Below, one piece after another: positions 1 to 6,449 of a stretch of 8,763 nt of DNA; the first letter of the stretch is position 1, and every line of letters starts with the position of its first letter. The position numbers were made by a program, and so were the translations under genes. The notes under the pieces are model-generated. The model was not told the DNA's origin, did not search any database, and saw nothing but the letters and a program-made list of their open reading frames with translations. This DNA is from Bacteroidota bacterium (GTDB taxonomy: Bacteria; Bacteroidota; Bacteroidia; Cytophagales; Cyclobacteriaceae), in NCBI GenBank assembly GCA_023393375.1, contig JAEWLI010000175.1, positions 1-8,763 on the forward strand. Direction: 5' to 3'.

Positions 1-1
1 A

Positions 2-1003
2 ACAGCCACTATGCCTACCGTTTTGTATGATCGATTGATTAATATTTTAGGAGGGGGAGATAAAATCTATCAAATAAAATTGCCCGATAATGTTTTGGAT
101 ACTTTTGACAGGCACATTATTTATAAAGCCGATTCCGTAGGGTCGCTCCAAAACATAATTGATGAAGCTCTTCTGCAAAATCAAAAAATTCTATTAGTAT
201 GTAATCAAGTAAATAGAGCTCAATTGTTGTTAAAAGACTTATCCGAAAAATATCCACATGTGCCAAAAATGTTGGTTCATAGCAGGTTCAAAAGAGGGAA
301 CAGAAGTCAGCTTGAAAACGATTTGAGAAATATCTTCAATAACAGTATTGAAGCATGCTTTGTGGTTTCAACACAAGTTGTTGAAGTAAGCCTGGATATC
401 AGTTTTGACTTGATGATAACAGAATGTGCGCCTATTGATGCATTGATACAACGCTTTGGAAGAATTAATCGAAAACGTACTATGGCAACTATTGGACATT
501 ACAAGCCTATATATGTTTTGCAACCACCGACTGAAAAGGTTGATGCACTACCTTATGAATTAGAAGTACTACGTCGAACATATGATGCTTTACCAAATGG
601 TACTTTGTTTAAGGAAAGGGATTGCCAGAAGCTCATTGATATGGTATACCCTAACAATGAATTTATTGATATTAACTTAATTTCTGTGTTTAGAGATGGG
701 AAATGGTTGATAAGAGAACTTTGGCACCATCCTAAATCGGCATTATTGGAAACATTGGATATTGATTCGGTCACATGTATTGAAGAATCAGATAAGGAAT
801 ATTACGAAATTGCCAGATATGAAGATCAAGCTAAAATGGAAATACCAGTTTCTTATCGCTCGGTAGCTTATCGAAAGTTAGACAAACTAAAAAGCGGTTC
901 CAAACCATTTGTAATTCCTTCGAAAGCATATGATAAGGAATTAGGCTTTTTGGTAGAATTTGCCAAACCAGAATTTTATGATGTTACACAACGATTTTTA
1001 TAA
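2..1003 (+). CDS. cas3: Cas3 helicase-nuclease, C-terminal part (5' end outside window)
   Basis: This is the C-terminal part of Cas3, the ATP-dependent helicase-nuclease that unwinds and degrades DNA bound by the type I interference complex. The frame is open to the window edge and its first codons read TATMP, matching helicase motif III (SAT-P) of Cas3, so the ATG at 11 is an internal methionine and not the start. Motif V is visible at about 361-408 (STQVVEVSLDISFD) and motif VI at about 449-478 (QRFGRINRKR, with the arginine finger). The HD nuclease domain and Walker A and B motifs would lie upstream. The rest (residues about 160-333) is the Cas3 C-terminal accessory region. The stop lies 5 nt before the next ATG, so the gene is translated in one operon with cas8. 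The family call is secure from the motifs. Confidence 0.95.
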   Translation, partial: TATMPTVLYDRLINILGGGDKIYQIKLPDNVLDTFDRHIIYKADSVGSLQNIIDEALLQNQKILLVCNQVNRAQLLLKDLSEKYPHVPKMLVHSRFKRGNRSQLENDLRNIFNNSIEACFVVSTQVVEVSLDISFDLMITECAPIDALIQRFGRINRKRTMATIGHYKPIYVLQPPTEKVDALPYELEVLRRTYDALPNGTLFKERDCQKLIDMVYPNNEFIDINLISVFRDGKWLIRELWHHPKSALLETLDIDSVTCIEESDKEYYEIARYEDQAKMEIPVSYRSVAYRKLDKLKSGSKPFVIPSKAYDKELGFLVEFAKPEFYDVTQRFL

Positions 1004-1008
1004 CAATT

Positions 1009-2322
1009 ATGATTGCAGCAAATATTGGAAAAATATTTCTTGAGGCTTACAATGAAAAGTTCAAGAGAAACTATACAGCAAAGAAGTTTTTTGTGGATAA
1101 ATATTATGATCTATTTTTTAACCATAATAAATATATGATGTCTGCTGGGAATTCACCATTAGAAAATCCTAAAATTAGTTGGGACAAAATGAGGAGTGGA
1201 CAAATACCCTATGAGACTGTAGAAAAGAGGACTGATAGATTTGAAAAAACTATAAGCAAAATAGAAAATGAAAAAGCAGATGCAAGTATTGCTATTGGTT
1301 TTCCAACGTTAGATTTAACAGCAACTACATCTGGGCAAATTACCAATATAGAATTACCATTAAAAGAAGAGGATGTATATTTATCATGGATCGGTAGCGG
1401 TTTTGGCATTGGAGTTCAAAGTGGGCTGTCATTGTTGTTCAGCAACAAACAAATTTTATTGGATTTGTTCGATGGATGGCAGCTATATCGAGAATATTTA
1501 AACAAAACACCCAGCTTAAGGGGTAACCAAATCAATACCTGGAATGGTCAATGGATCTCTCATCGCTATGATAAGTTTTCTTTTGATGCTTCAAATCCCA
1601 CCGCTTCAATTACTCCATTCGGAACAATGAAAGATGGTGGTTTGGAAATAGTTACACAATCTTGGACAAAGGTTTTGATCGGTATAGCAAAGAATTATCC
1701 AGCGACATCTTTGACAGCATATGTTTACAGTTTAGGTCAAACAAATATTACTGTAGGATTTGTACCTATTGAATTGCCCAAGATCCGGCAGCCTTTTGAA
1801 TTATACGAAAAATACTTTGGCACTACACATACGGATCAAATAGGGCACTTGTATGGAACTGCTTTTGGTTTTACAAGAGCATGTCAAATGGGAGCGATAG
1901 GTGTAAATGCATTAGAACCTAAAGGATTTAGAGACTGCATGGAAAAAGGGATTGTCCCAAAATACAACAGCAACGATGAAGAAAAGGAAATTAATTTTAA
2001 TACATATCAAATCTGGTTATTATCTATGTTGAATAATGAACAATTATGGGAAAAGGCGCAACAGATTGCGATAACCCTCAATAGTTACTCCATGAGTGAC
2101 ACCAATGCTAAGAAAGTAAAAAGTCAGGAAGTCGCAAATCTTTTGGCATCTGTAAACAAGAAGCAATTTATTGAAGCTTTGACCACTATAGTGAAAGGAA
2201 CTTCTGACACAGAACATTTAATTGAAGTGGCAGAATTAATTCATACAATGCCAATAGACAATGTTCCTTATTTCCTTACCTTAATTCGATTTAAATACGC
2301 AGTTGTTAATAAGAAATCTTAA
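1009..2322 (+). CDS. cas8: Cas8-like large subunit of the type I interference complex (Csp2-like)
   Basis: This is a 437-aa protein lying 5 nt after cas3 and 12 nt before cas7, the usual place of the large subunit of a type I effector complex. That subunit recognises the PAM and recruits Cas3. No catalytic motif is visible, as expected for this fast-evolving family. The N-terminal part is basic and aromatic (KFKRNYTAKKFFVDKYYD). The middle is rich in Gly, Ser and Trp (SWIGSGFGIGVQSG), and the C-terminal third looks helical. I do not see a Cys4 zinc site. It resembles the Cas8c/Csp2 family of the Porphyromonas gingivalis (PGING) type I variant, but this rests on position, length and general look rather than a diagnostic motif. 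A Cas5 role is unlikely because the usual N-terminal RAMP strand and glycine-rich loop are not seen. Confidence 0.65.
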   Translation: MIAANIGKIFLEAYNEKFKRNYTAKKFFVDKYYDLFFNHNKYMMSAGNSPLENPKISWDKMRSGQIPYETVEKRTDRFEKTISKIENEKADASIAIGFPTLDLTATTSGQITNIELPLKEEDVYLSWIGSGFGIGVQSGLSLLFSNKQILLDLFDGWQLYREYLNKTPSLRGNQINTWNGQWISHRYDKFSFDASNPTASITPFGTMKDGGLEIVTQSWTKVLIGIAKNYPATSLTAYVYSLGQTNITVGFVPIELPKIRQPFELYEKYFGTTHTDQIGHLYGTAFGFTRACQMGAIGVNALEPKGFRDCMEKGIVPKYNSNDEEKEINFNTYQIWLLSMLNNEQLWEKAQQIAITLNSYSMSDTNAKKVKSQEVANLLASVNKKQFIEALTTIVKGTSDTEHLIEVAELIHTMPIDNVPYFLTLIRFKYAVVNKKS

Positions 2323-2334
2323 AAATAAAAAATT

Positions 2335-3393
2335 ATGAATCCTTATATCTATTTAAGAGCATTGAAACATGCCGAACATACAGTTTTTTGTGTTCAAGAT
2401 GGTCAAAAAACCTATTTTAACCCTCAGTTTAATAGGGTAGTTGCCTATTCAAGTGGGCAACAAGTAAAACGGTCAATTCTCGATGCTTTGACATCCAATT
2501 TAAATGTGCAAATGGCACCCATTACATTTAATTACAATATAGCTGTTACAGGTAAAAAGACCGAATTGGAGAACAAAGAACCATGGTCTCCTTGCGATCC
2601 GACCTATATTGATCAATTAATAGGTGGATGGATGCGAGCAGGTGATGGGATTACTGTCAAAAGAAGAAGCCCTCTTTCTATTTCAGCTATGCGACCTATC
2701 CATCCATTGCTTGCAGGGACAGATAAAGAAAATTTGACTTTTGATAGGAGTGATAAGCCTGACCGTCATCCAGTAAATGTAAGGATGGGTGATAAACTAC
2801 TTTCCGATGAAGAAATTGATGAATTCTTGACGACTAACAACAGAACACTTCCACGTAGAAATTGGATTCCAGATAACGTCAGGACAGGCGGTTTATTTAT
2901 TTATGATATTGCGATAGATCTTCGAACCCTGTTTTGTGTATCAACAAATTTACATGAGCCAGAATTGTCAAAAGAAAAAATTGATGATTTAAAATCAAAA
3001 GGTTGGATTGAGAGCGAGAATGTTTTTGGTAAATGTTTGGTCTTGCCAAAAGAGGAGAGGGAAAAAGTAATACCTGCATTGGCAAGTGCATTATTGAATT
3101 GGAGAATTACTTCAAATCAAGCAAGGACGTTTAGTTTAATGGAAACTCTTGCTATTGCTATCAGTGACAATGCAAATAAATTAGCTGGGGCTATCCGTGC
3201 CAAGCTCATTGAAGACGGTGAAAAGCCAAAAGCAAAACCTATTATTGATGAAACAGCTGGAGCTGATGTTTTTGTTACTCTTGCTTGTTCAAGTTATATT
3301 GTCACTGTAAATGAATCTGCCGATGCTCTTGAAAAAGCAGCGCAAAAGTTGAAAGACCTTATGATGGCTTTTGATTACGAGAATCAAGTATAA
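2335..3393 (+). CDS. cas7: Cas7 backbone protein (Csp1/DevR-like)
   Basis: This 352-aa protein is the likely Cas7 subunit that polymerises along the crRNA to form the Cascade backbone. It starts with MNPYIYLRALKHAEHTVF. Around residues 257-277 it has the segment RITSNQARTFS followed by LMETLAIAIS, which resembles the conserved helix of Cas7/DevR (Cst2, Csp1) proteins. The middle carries basic residues (VKRRSPLSISAMRP; NNRTLPRRNW) suited to RNA binding. The C-terminus ends ESADALEKA...DLMMAFDYENQV. A diverged copy of that same C-terminus occurs again about 1 kb downstream (4232-4396), which shows the protein end is conserved and correctly called. Translation is probably coupled to cas8, 12 nt upstream. 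The start is preceded by an A-rich stretch rather than a Shine-Dalgarno site, as is common in Bacteroidota. Assignment to Csp1 in particular is less certain than to Cas7 in general. Confidence 0.85.
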   Translation: MNPYIYLRALKHAEHTVFCVQDGQKTYFNPQFNRVVAYSSGQQVKRSILDALTSNLNVQMAPITFNYNIAVTGKKTELENKEPWSPCDPTYIDQLIGGWMRAGDGITVKRRSPLSISAMRPIHPLLAGTDKENLTFDRSDKPDRHPVNVRMGDKLLSDEEIDEFLTTNNRTLPRRNWIPDNVRTGGLFIYDIAIDLRTLFCVSTNLHEPELSKEKIDDLKSKGWIESENVFGKCLVLPKEEREKVIPALASALLNWRITSNQARTFSLMETLAIAISDNANKLAGAIRAKLIEDGEKPKAKPIIDETAGADVFVTLACSSYIVTVNESADALEKAAQKLKDLMMAFDYENQV

Positions 3394-3440
3394 GACGAAA
3401 TCATTTAGGAGTTGAATCTTAATAGCTTTAATAATCTTAT

Positions 3441-4112
3441 ATGCCACAGCACCGCATACCACTTGAGCCTGAAAGAATGTACCACATATGGACACATGCC
3501 AATGGCTCTGATGACCTGTTCCGGTGTGATGAGAACTATAGGTACTTTTTGGAGAAGTACACGATGCATGTCTATCCGGTGGTGGAGACTTTCGCTTATT
3601 GTCTCATGCCCAATCATTTGCATTTGATGATACAGGTGAGGGATCAAGGAACCCTCCACGAGGTTAGAACCAAAAAAACCCTCCAAAATAGAAACCTCCA
3701 AAGTGTCGAAACTTTGGAAGGTAGTAAAACCCTCCAAGGGTTCAAAACCCTTGGAGGGTTTGGTCCCTTAGTCAGCAAAAGGTTTTCAAATTTATTTAAC
3801 AGCTACGCCCAGTCATACAATGCCATGTATAATAGAAAAGGAAGCCTATTTATACCCAACTTTGGTCGCAAACTTATTGACTCTGACACCTACTTCACCG
3901 CACTAATATCATACATTCATAATAATGCCGTTCATCATGGGTTTGTAAAAAGCCCTGATAATTGGCCATATAGTTCCTGGCACGCGTATCTTAATAATAA
4001 GGCAACTAAAATAAATAAGCAGGTAGGTTTACAGTGGTTTGGCGGTCTTCAGGAATTTATTGATTTTCATCAAAAAATGGCAGATTCCAATCAATATCCG
4101 GAACTTATATAA
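3441..4112 (+). CDS. RAYT-type Y1/HUH transposase (IS200-like, REP-associated)
   Basis: This 223-aa protein belongs to the Y1 transposase superfamily, single-strand DNA nucleases with an HUH motif and a catalytic tyrosine. The HUH signature is MPNHLHLMI at residues 56-64 (H59, H61). The nucleophile region is SYAQSYNAMYNRKGSLF at about 121-137, with Y122 or Y126 as candidate tyrosines. The RAYT-style C-terminal segment ISYIHNNAVHHGFV...WPYSSWHAY follows at 156-183. These solitary transposases act on REP palindromes and usually lack a TnpB partner and terminal repeats; neither is seen here. Unusually, residues about 68-107 are encoded by REP-like palindromes lying in frame between the HUH and tyrosine motifs. 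The gene lies 47 nt after cas7, where the next Cas gene would be expected, and is followed 8 nt later by a cas4 fragment. All motifs and the frame are intact, so it may be functional. It is not a CRISPR component. Confidence 0.9.
   Translation: MPQHRIPLEPERMYHIWTHANGSDDLFRCDENYRYFLEKYTMHVYPVVETFAYCLMPNHLHLMIQVRDQGTLHEVRTKKTLQNRNLQSVETLEGSKTLQGFKTLGGFGPLVSKRFSNLFNSYAQSYNAMYNRKGSLFIPNFGRKLIDSDTYFTALISYIHNNAVHHGFVKSPDNWPYSSWHAYLNNKATKINKQVGLQWFGGLQEFIDFHQKMADSNQYPELI
3650..3761 (+). repeat. REP-like palindrome cluster inside the RAYT coding frame
   Basis: The unit AA(A)CC(C)TCCA occurs four times: 3650-3658, 3677-3685, 3692-3700 and 3728-3736. Two units have an inverted partner. Hairpin 1 pairs 3694-3704 with 3711-3722 (one bulged base, loop GTCGAA). 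Hairpin 2 pairs 3727-3742 with 3746-3761 as a perfect 16-bp stem (AAACCCTCCAAGGGTT and its complement) around a 3-nt loop, CAA. Such tandem palindromes look like the REP/BIME substrates of RAYT proteins. Here they are translated into a Thr/Leu/Gly-rich linker (for example KTLQGFKTLGG). Confidence 0.8.
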
Positions 4113-4120
4113 AATTCCTA

Positions 4121-4231
4121 ATGATCATCACCGCAACGCATATCAACTATTACCACGTATGCCACCGAAAGTTGTGGCTTTTACACATGGACTACAGATG
4201 GAACACACTTCTGATGTGGTAGCCGAAGGAA
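4121..4231 (+). pseudogene. cas4: cas4 5' fragment, frameshifted and truncated
   Basis: This stretch matches the first ~112 nt of the intact cas4 at 5471, at roughly 87% nucleotide identity by my hand alignment. It encodes MIITATHINYYHVCHRKLWL before breaking. A run of five T in the intact gene is four T here (near 4181-4184), which shifts the frame; beyond it the third frame continues the homology (FTHGLQMEHTSDVVAEG). The homology ends at about 4231, where the sequence passes directly into a cas7 3' end. Most differences from the intact copy are silent, which suggests a homologue from another lineage rather than a recent duplication. It starts with ATG where the intact copy has GTG. It retains the first iron-sulfur cysteine but no nuclease motif, so it cannot make a functional Cas4. 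Confidence 0.9.
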
Positions 4232-4396
4232 ACCGATCCAATTGTTGACGAAAATTTAAAAGGAGTAGAAACTTTTATCACATTGCAAGCAGGAGGTTAC
4301 ATTTTAACCAAGGGAGAATCTGCCGATGCACTTGAAAAAGCTGAGCAAAAACTTATCGATTTGATGATGTCTTTTGATTACGAAAATCAGGTATAA
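4232..4396 (+). pseudogene. cas7: cas7 3' fragment from a second, diverged cas7
   Basis: This is an open stretch of 54 codons with no start of its own, ending at TAA 4394-4396. It reads TDPIVDENLKGVETFITLQA, then GGYILTKG, then ESADALEKAEQKLIDLMMSF and DYENQV. It aligns end to end with the last ~54 residues of the intact Cas7 (KPIIDETAGADVFVTL... to ...DYENQV), with many substitutions inside and near identity at the end. It is therefore a remnant of a different cas7 allele and not a copy of the neighbour. The sequence after its stop (CGAATTCAATAAG) also resembles that after the intact cas7 (CGAAATCATTTAG), so the homology runs past the gene end. It is directly fused to the cas4 fragment. Confidence 0.88.
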
Positions 4397-4404
4397 CGAA
4401 TTCA

Positions 4405-4443
4405 ATAAGCCTGCCATTATCATTTTCTTAATGGCAGGTTTAT
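4405..4443 (+). terminator. Terminator-like hairpin after the cas7 remnant
   Basis: Bases 4405-4419 (ATAAGCCTGCCATTA) pair with 4429-4443 (TAATGGCAGGTTTAT) in a 15-bp stem with one G-T pair and a 9-nt loop. It starts 8 nt after the cas7 remnant stop and lies 62 nt beyond the stop of the convergent minus-strand gene. It could therefore end transcripts from either side. The T-run after the stem is weak, so efficiency is uncertain. Confidence 0.65.
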
Positions 4444-4505
4444 GACCTACTCATCTAATAATTATTAGGATTTAGTATGTTAAATAAATTTTGCTTAAAT
4501 ACAAT

Positions 4506-5111
4506 CTACACCGATTGAAACTTCTTATTCTCCCCTCTCGGCAAAAAAACACCCTTGATACAATTGGGATTGATGATGCAGATTTGGATATGAGTTTTTT
4601 CATGAAATCCCGCATTGGGATAAATGGGTTTTCCTTCTATAAAAGCTGCGCGAATTGAATCAAATGGATGTTCATCTTGCTCCTGAATTATTTTATGCAT
4701 GAATTCTATAACCGCACAATCAAGGAAACGCAAAACTTTGTCGCCTTTGGCTTTAGGATGATCTTGATTTTGAGGGATTTCAATGCCAGCAGTTTGGCAA
4801 TCATTCGCAAATAGTTGGTAATACTTTTTTAACGTTTCAATATTGGTAGAATTTAAAAGATCAAAGCACCTGCCCAAATCACATACTGCGCCAATTACCG
4901 CAGGTTCCTTTAGTGTGCCCGCTTTTTTTTTCTGGTCGGCCCAATGCCAAGCACGTGATTCATTCCCTTCCCAAAAATACATGCCATGACCAAGCCAATC
5001 ATATCTTTCCTTACTTATTTTGAAAGCTGAACCATCAAGTAAAAACTTTTCTTGGTCCTTTTTTTCACAACCATGAAAACCAATAATGAGATTTGGCCTA
5101 GAAGAATACAC
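4506..5111 (-). CDS. PARP-like ADP-ribosyltransferase-fold protein, probable toxin
   Basis: This 201-aa protein is on the opposite strand to the cas genes and starts at GTG 5111. The N-terminus reads LIIGFHGCEKKDQEKFLLDG and then YDWLGHGMYFWEGNESRAWH. The spacing of the HG, L--G, GHGMYF and following A--WA elements matches the pattern of PARP-like ADP-ribosyltransferases (HG...G-GIYF...A). H13 and Y45 would be the NAD-binding His and Tyr. The third catalytic residue is less clear: E171, Q176 or another acidic residue before the last strand (HIQICIINP). The protein is soluble, with no signal peptide or membrane segment. A 53-aa gene lies 6 nt upstream on the same strand, the layout of a toxin-antitoxin or defence pair. 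Its target is unknown. The fold call is pattern recognition; a non-toxic transferase or an inactive relative is possible. Confidence 0.6.
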   Translation of the reverse strand: MYSSRPNLIIGFHGCEKKDQEKFLLDGSAFKISKERYDWLGHGMYFWEGNESRAWHWADQKKKAGTLKEPAVIGAVCDLGRCFDLLNSTNIETLKKYYQLFANDCQTAGIEIPQNQDHPKAKGDKVLRFLDCAVIEFMHKIIQEQDEHPFDSIRAAFIEGKPIYPNAGFHEKTHIQICIINPNCIKGVFLPRGENKKFQSV

Positions 5112-5117
5112 AGGAGG

Positions 5118-5279
5118 TTACTTTTGAACAAAGACTTGGTCGTAAGGAGATTTTATTTTGCCAGCTTTGTCCACAATTCCAGCACTTCTTAAAGTTTTCA
5201 AGACTTGATCCTTGCTACGAGGTTCTTTCAATAATTTTGTAGCAATATCCTTAATCTTCTTTTGTTCGGCTGTGCTCAT
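5118..5279 (-). CDS. 53-aa small protein, candidate antitoxin of the ADP-ribosyltransferase gene
   Basis: Read on the minus strand, ATG 5279 to TAA 5118 gives 53 residues: MSTAEQKKIKDIATKLL, KEPRSKDQVLKTLRSAGIVD and KAGKIKSPYDQVFVQK. It is Lys-rich, with two predicted short helices and a helix-turn-helix-like middle (SKDQVLKTLRSAGIVD) followed by a tail. It ends 6 nt before the GTG of the transferase gene, so the two are very probably co-transcribed. The ATG is preceded by an A/T-rich leader and a candidate promoter. I do not recognise the family. The antitoxin role is inferred only from size, position upstream and tight spacing. A small accessory or immunity protein is an alternative. Confidence 0.6.
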   Translation of the reverse strand: MSTAEQKKIKDIATKLLKEPRSKDQVLKTLRSAGIVDKAGKIKSPYDQVFVQK

Positions 5280-5297
5280 TCTAAAAAATATTTATTG

Positions 5298-5328
5298 TAA
5301 AGATATACTCAATCATTTATTATACCAA
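5298..5328 (-). promoter_or_regulatory. Candidate Bacteroidota-type promoter for the minus-strand gene pair
   Basis: On the minus strand, TTGG (5328-5325) and TATCTTTA (5305-5298) are separated by 19 nt. This is close to the Bacteroidota -33 TTTG / -7 TAnnTTTG arrangement, with one mismatch in each box. It lies 18-49 nt upstream of the ATG at 5279. The intergenic stretch 5280-5470 is very AT-rich, also holds the 12-nt palindrome TAAAATATTTTA (5401-5412), and must contain any promoter for cas4 in the opposite direction; I see no clear box for that. Confidence 0.35.
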
Positions 5329-5470
5329 CTAATGTATCCTTTTTCTGTTCGGTAAATCTGAATATAATGGTATATAAACTTGTATTTGCATTGGATTTTT
5401 TAAAATATTTTACATATATTGCACATGCCTGTTAATGAGGCAACTTCCACAATTCATAATATTCTTTATA

Positions 5471-5965
5471 GTGATCATCACCCCCACACATATTAACTAT
5501 TACCATGTATGCCATCGAAAACTATGGCTTTTTACACATGGTCTGCAAATGGAACATACTTCTGATGTGGTAGCCGAAGGAAAGCTGATCCATGAAGTCT
5601 CATATCCACAGCGGGCGGAGAAATACACTGAAATCCAACTTGAAGAAGCGAAAATCGACTTTTATGATGCCAAGAACAAAGTAATCCATGAAATCAAAAA
5701 GTCCGACAAAATAGAAACCGCACATATTGCCCAAGTAAAATATTATATATTTCTATTGAAAAAGGCAGGAGTAGAAGGTGTTAGAGGATTGATAGAATAT
5801 CCCAAACTGAGAAGCACCGAAAGCGTGGTATTGGAGCTTGGCGATGATGAAAAAATAGAACAGTGGAAAAAAGACATTGAAACAATAGCATATGGAAGTT
5901 GTCCCGGAACTATCGATAAAGCTATCTGTAAAAAGTGCAGCTATTTGGATTTATGTTATAGTTGA
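5471..5965 (+). CDS. cas4: Cas4 RecB-like nuclease with iron-sulfur cluster
   Basis: Cas4 (164 aa) trims prespacers and selects PAM-containing ones for integration by Cas1-Cas2. The first cluster cysteine is C14 (YYHVCHRKLWLF), and the C-terminal cysteines are C153, C156 and C162 (ICKKCSYLDLC). RecB-type nuclease residues are H41 (GKLIHE), D63 (KIDFYD), E74 and K76 (VIHEIKK), and the Q88-x-x-x-Y motif (AQVKYY). I chose GTG 5471 over the ATG 36 nt upstream because the separate cas4 fragment at 4121 begins with ATG at exactly this codon and its homology starts there; the upstream extension (MRQLPQFIIFFI) also does not look like Cas4. The stop codon TGA (5963-5965) forms the first three bases of the tandem-repeat tract that follows, so the present C-terminus may have been set by that insertion. 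All catalytic residues are present. Confidence 0.93.
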   Translation: MIITPTHINYYHVCHRKLWLFTHGLQMEHTSDVVAEGKLIHEVSYPQRAEKYTEIQLEEAKIDFYDAKNKVIHEIKKSDKIETAHIAQVKYYIFLLKKAGVEGVRGLIEYPKLRSTESVVLELGDDEKIEQWKKDIETIAYGSCPGTIDKAICKKCSYLDLCYS

Positions 5966-6031
5966 ATGGGTGAATGGGTGAATGGGTGAATGGTTAAATG
6001 GCTGAATGGTTAAAATGGTTAGAATGGTTGG
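5963..6031 (+). repeat. Left tandem 8-nt repeat tract of cassette 1
   Basis: Four units begin the tract without gaps (three TGAATGGG, then TGAATGGT), followed by decaying variants TAAATGGC, TGAATGGT, TAAAATGGT and TAGAATGGT. The first unit overlaps the cas4 stop codon. The units decay toward the inside of the cassette. Confidence 0.9.
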
Positions 6032-6076
6032 ATAACGCTGATTCATTGATAGATCAAATATAACGTAATTTAAAAT

Positions 6077-6448
6077 ATGAGAATAATAAAGCTTGAAGAT
6101 CTGAATGTTTATAAGATAGCTTTTGATTTAAGTAACGAGTTATGGGACATAGTGATAAGGTGGGGATGGTTTGAAAAAGATACTATAGGTAAACAATTGG
6201 TAAGAGCAGCAGATAGCATATCGGCAAATATTGCGGAAGGATATGGTAGAAATGGACGGGCAGATAAGTGCAAATTTTATACCTATGCAAGAGCATCAGT
6301 TTTGGAACTTGAGAATTGGATTAATAAAGCAAGACAACGTAATCTACTTACTGAAAATTCTTATTGCCACATAATTGAAAAAACCAGCACATTGCCCAGA
6401 ATGATCAATTATCAAATAAAATATACTCGCGAAACCCTAAAAGAATAA
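6077..6448 (+). CDS. Four-helix-bundle protein, S23 (23S rRNA intervening-sequence) family
   Basis: This 123-aa protein is a full-length member of the S23/IVP four-helix-bundle family. Hallmarks are the N-terminal helix LEDLNVYKIAFDLSNELW, the signature RAADSISANIAEGYGR (residues about 43-58), and the third-helix motif YARASVLELENWINKA (about 76-91). Family members are encoded within intervening sequences of 23S rRNA genes in several bacteria and as stand-alone genes. The Avd accessory proteins of diversity-generating retroelements share the fold and bind nucleic acid. The biochemical role of S23 proteins is not established, and no catalytic residues are expected. Here the gene lies between cas4 and cas1 on the same strand, inside a pair of complementary repeat tracts. 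No reverse transcriptase or template repeat is near, so a diversity-generating role is unlikely. The frame is intact. Confidence 0.9.
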   Translation: MRIIKLEDLNVYKIAFDLSNELWDIVIRWGWFEKDTIGKQLVRAADSISANIAEGYGRNGRADKCKFYTYARASVLELENWINKARQRNLLTENSYCHIIEKTSTLPRMINYQIKYTRETLKE

Positions 6449-6449
6449 C

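Noticed and set aside
3405..3737. 110-aa open frame on the minus strand opposite the RAYT gene
   Set aside because: It is a shadow created partly by the palindromic REP-like sequence, which reads similarly on both strands. It has no recognisable motif.
3441..4112. Complete IS200/IS605 insertion sequence
   Set aside because: There is no tnpB, no terminal hairpins outside the gene and no target-site signature. The protein motifs fit a solitary RAYT better.
4039..4248. 69-aa plus-strand open frame overlapping the RAYT end and the cas4 fragment
   Set aside because: It is an accidental frame joining out-of-frame RAYT sequence to the shifted frame of the cas4 remnant.
5112..5118. AGGAGGT-like Shine-Dalgarno on the plus strand
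   Set aside because: It has no plus-strand gene behind it and is the complement of the gap between the two minus-strand genes, where it cannot act as a ribosome-binding site.
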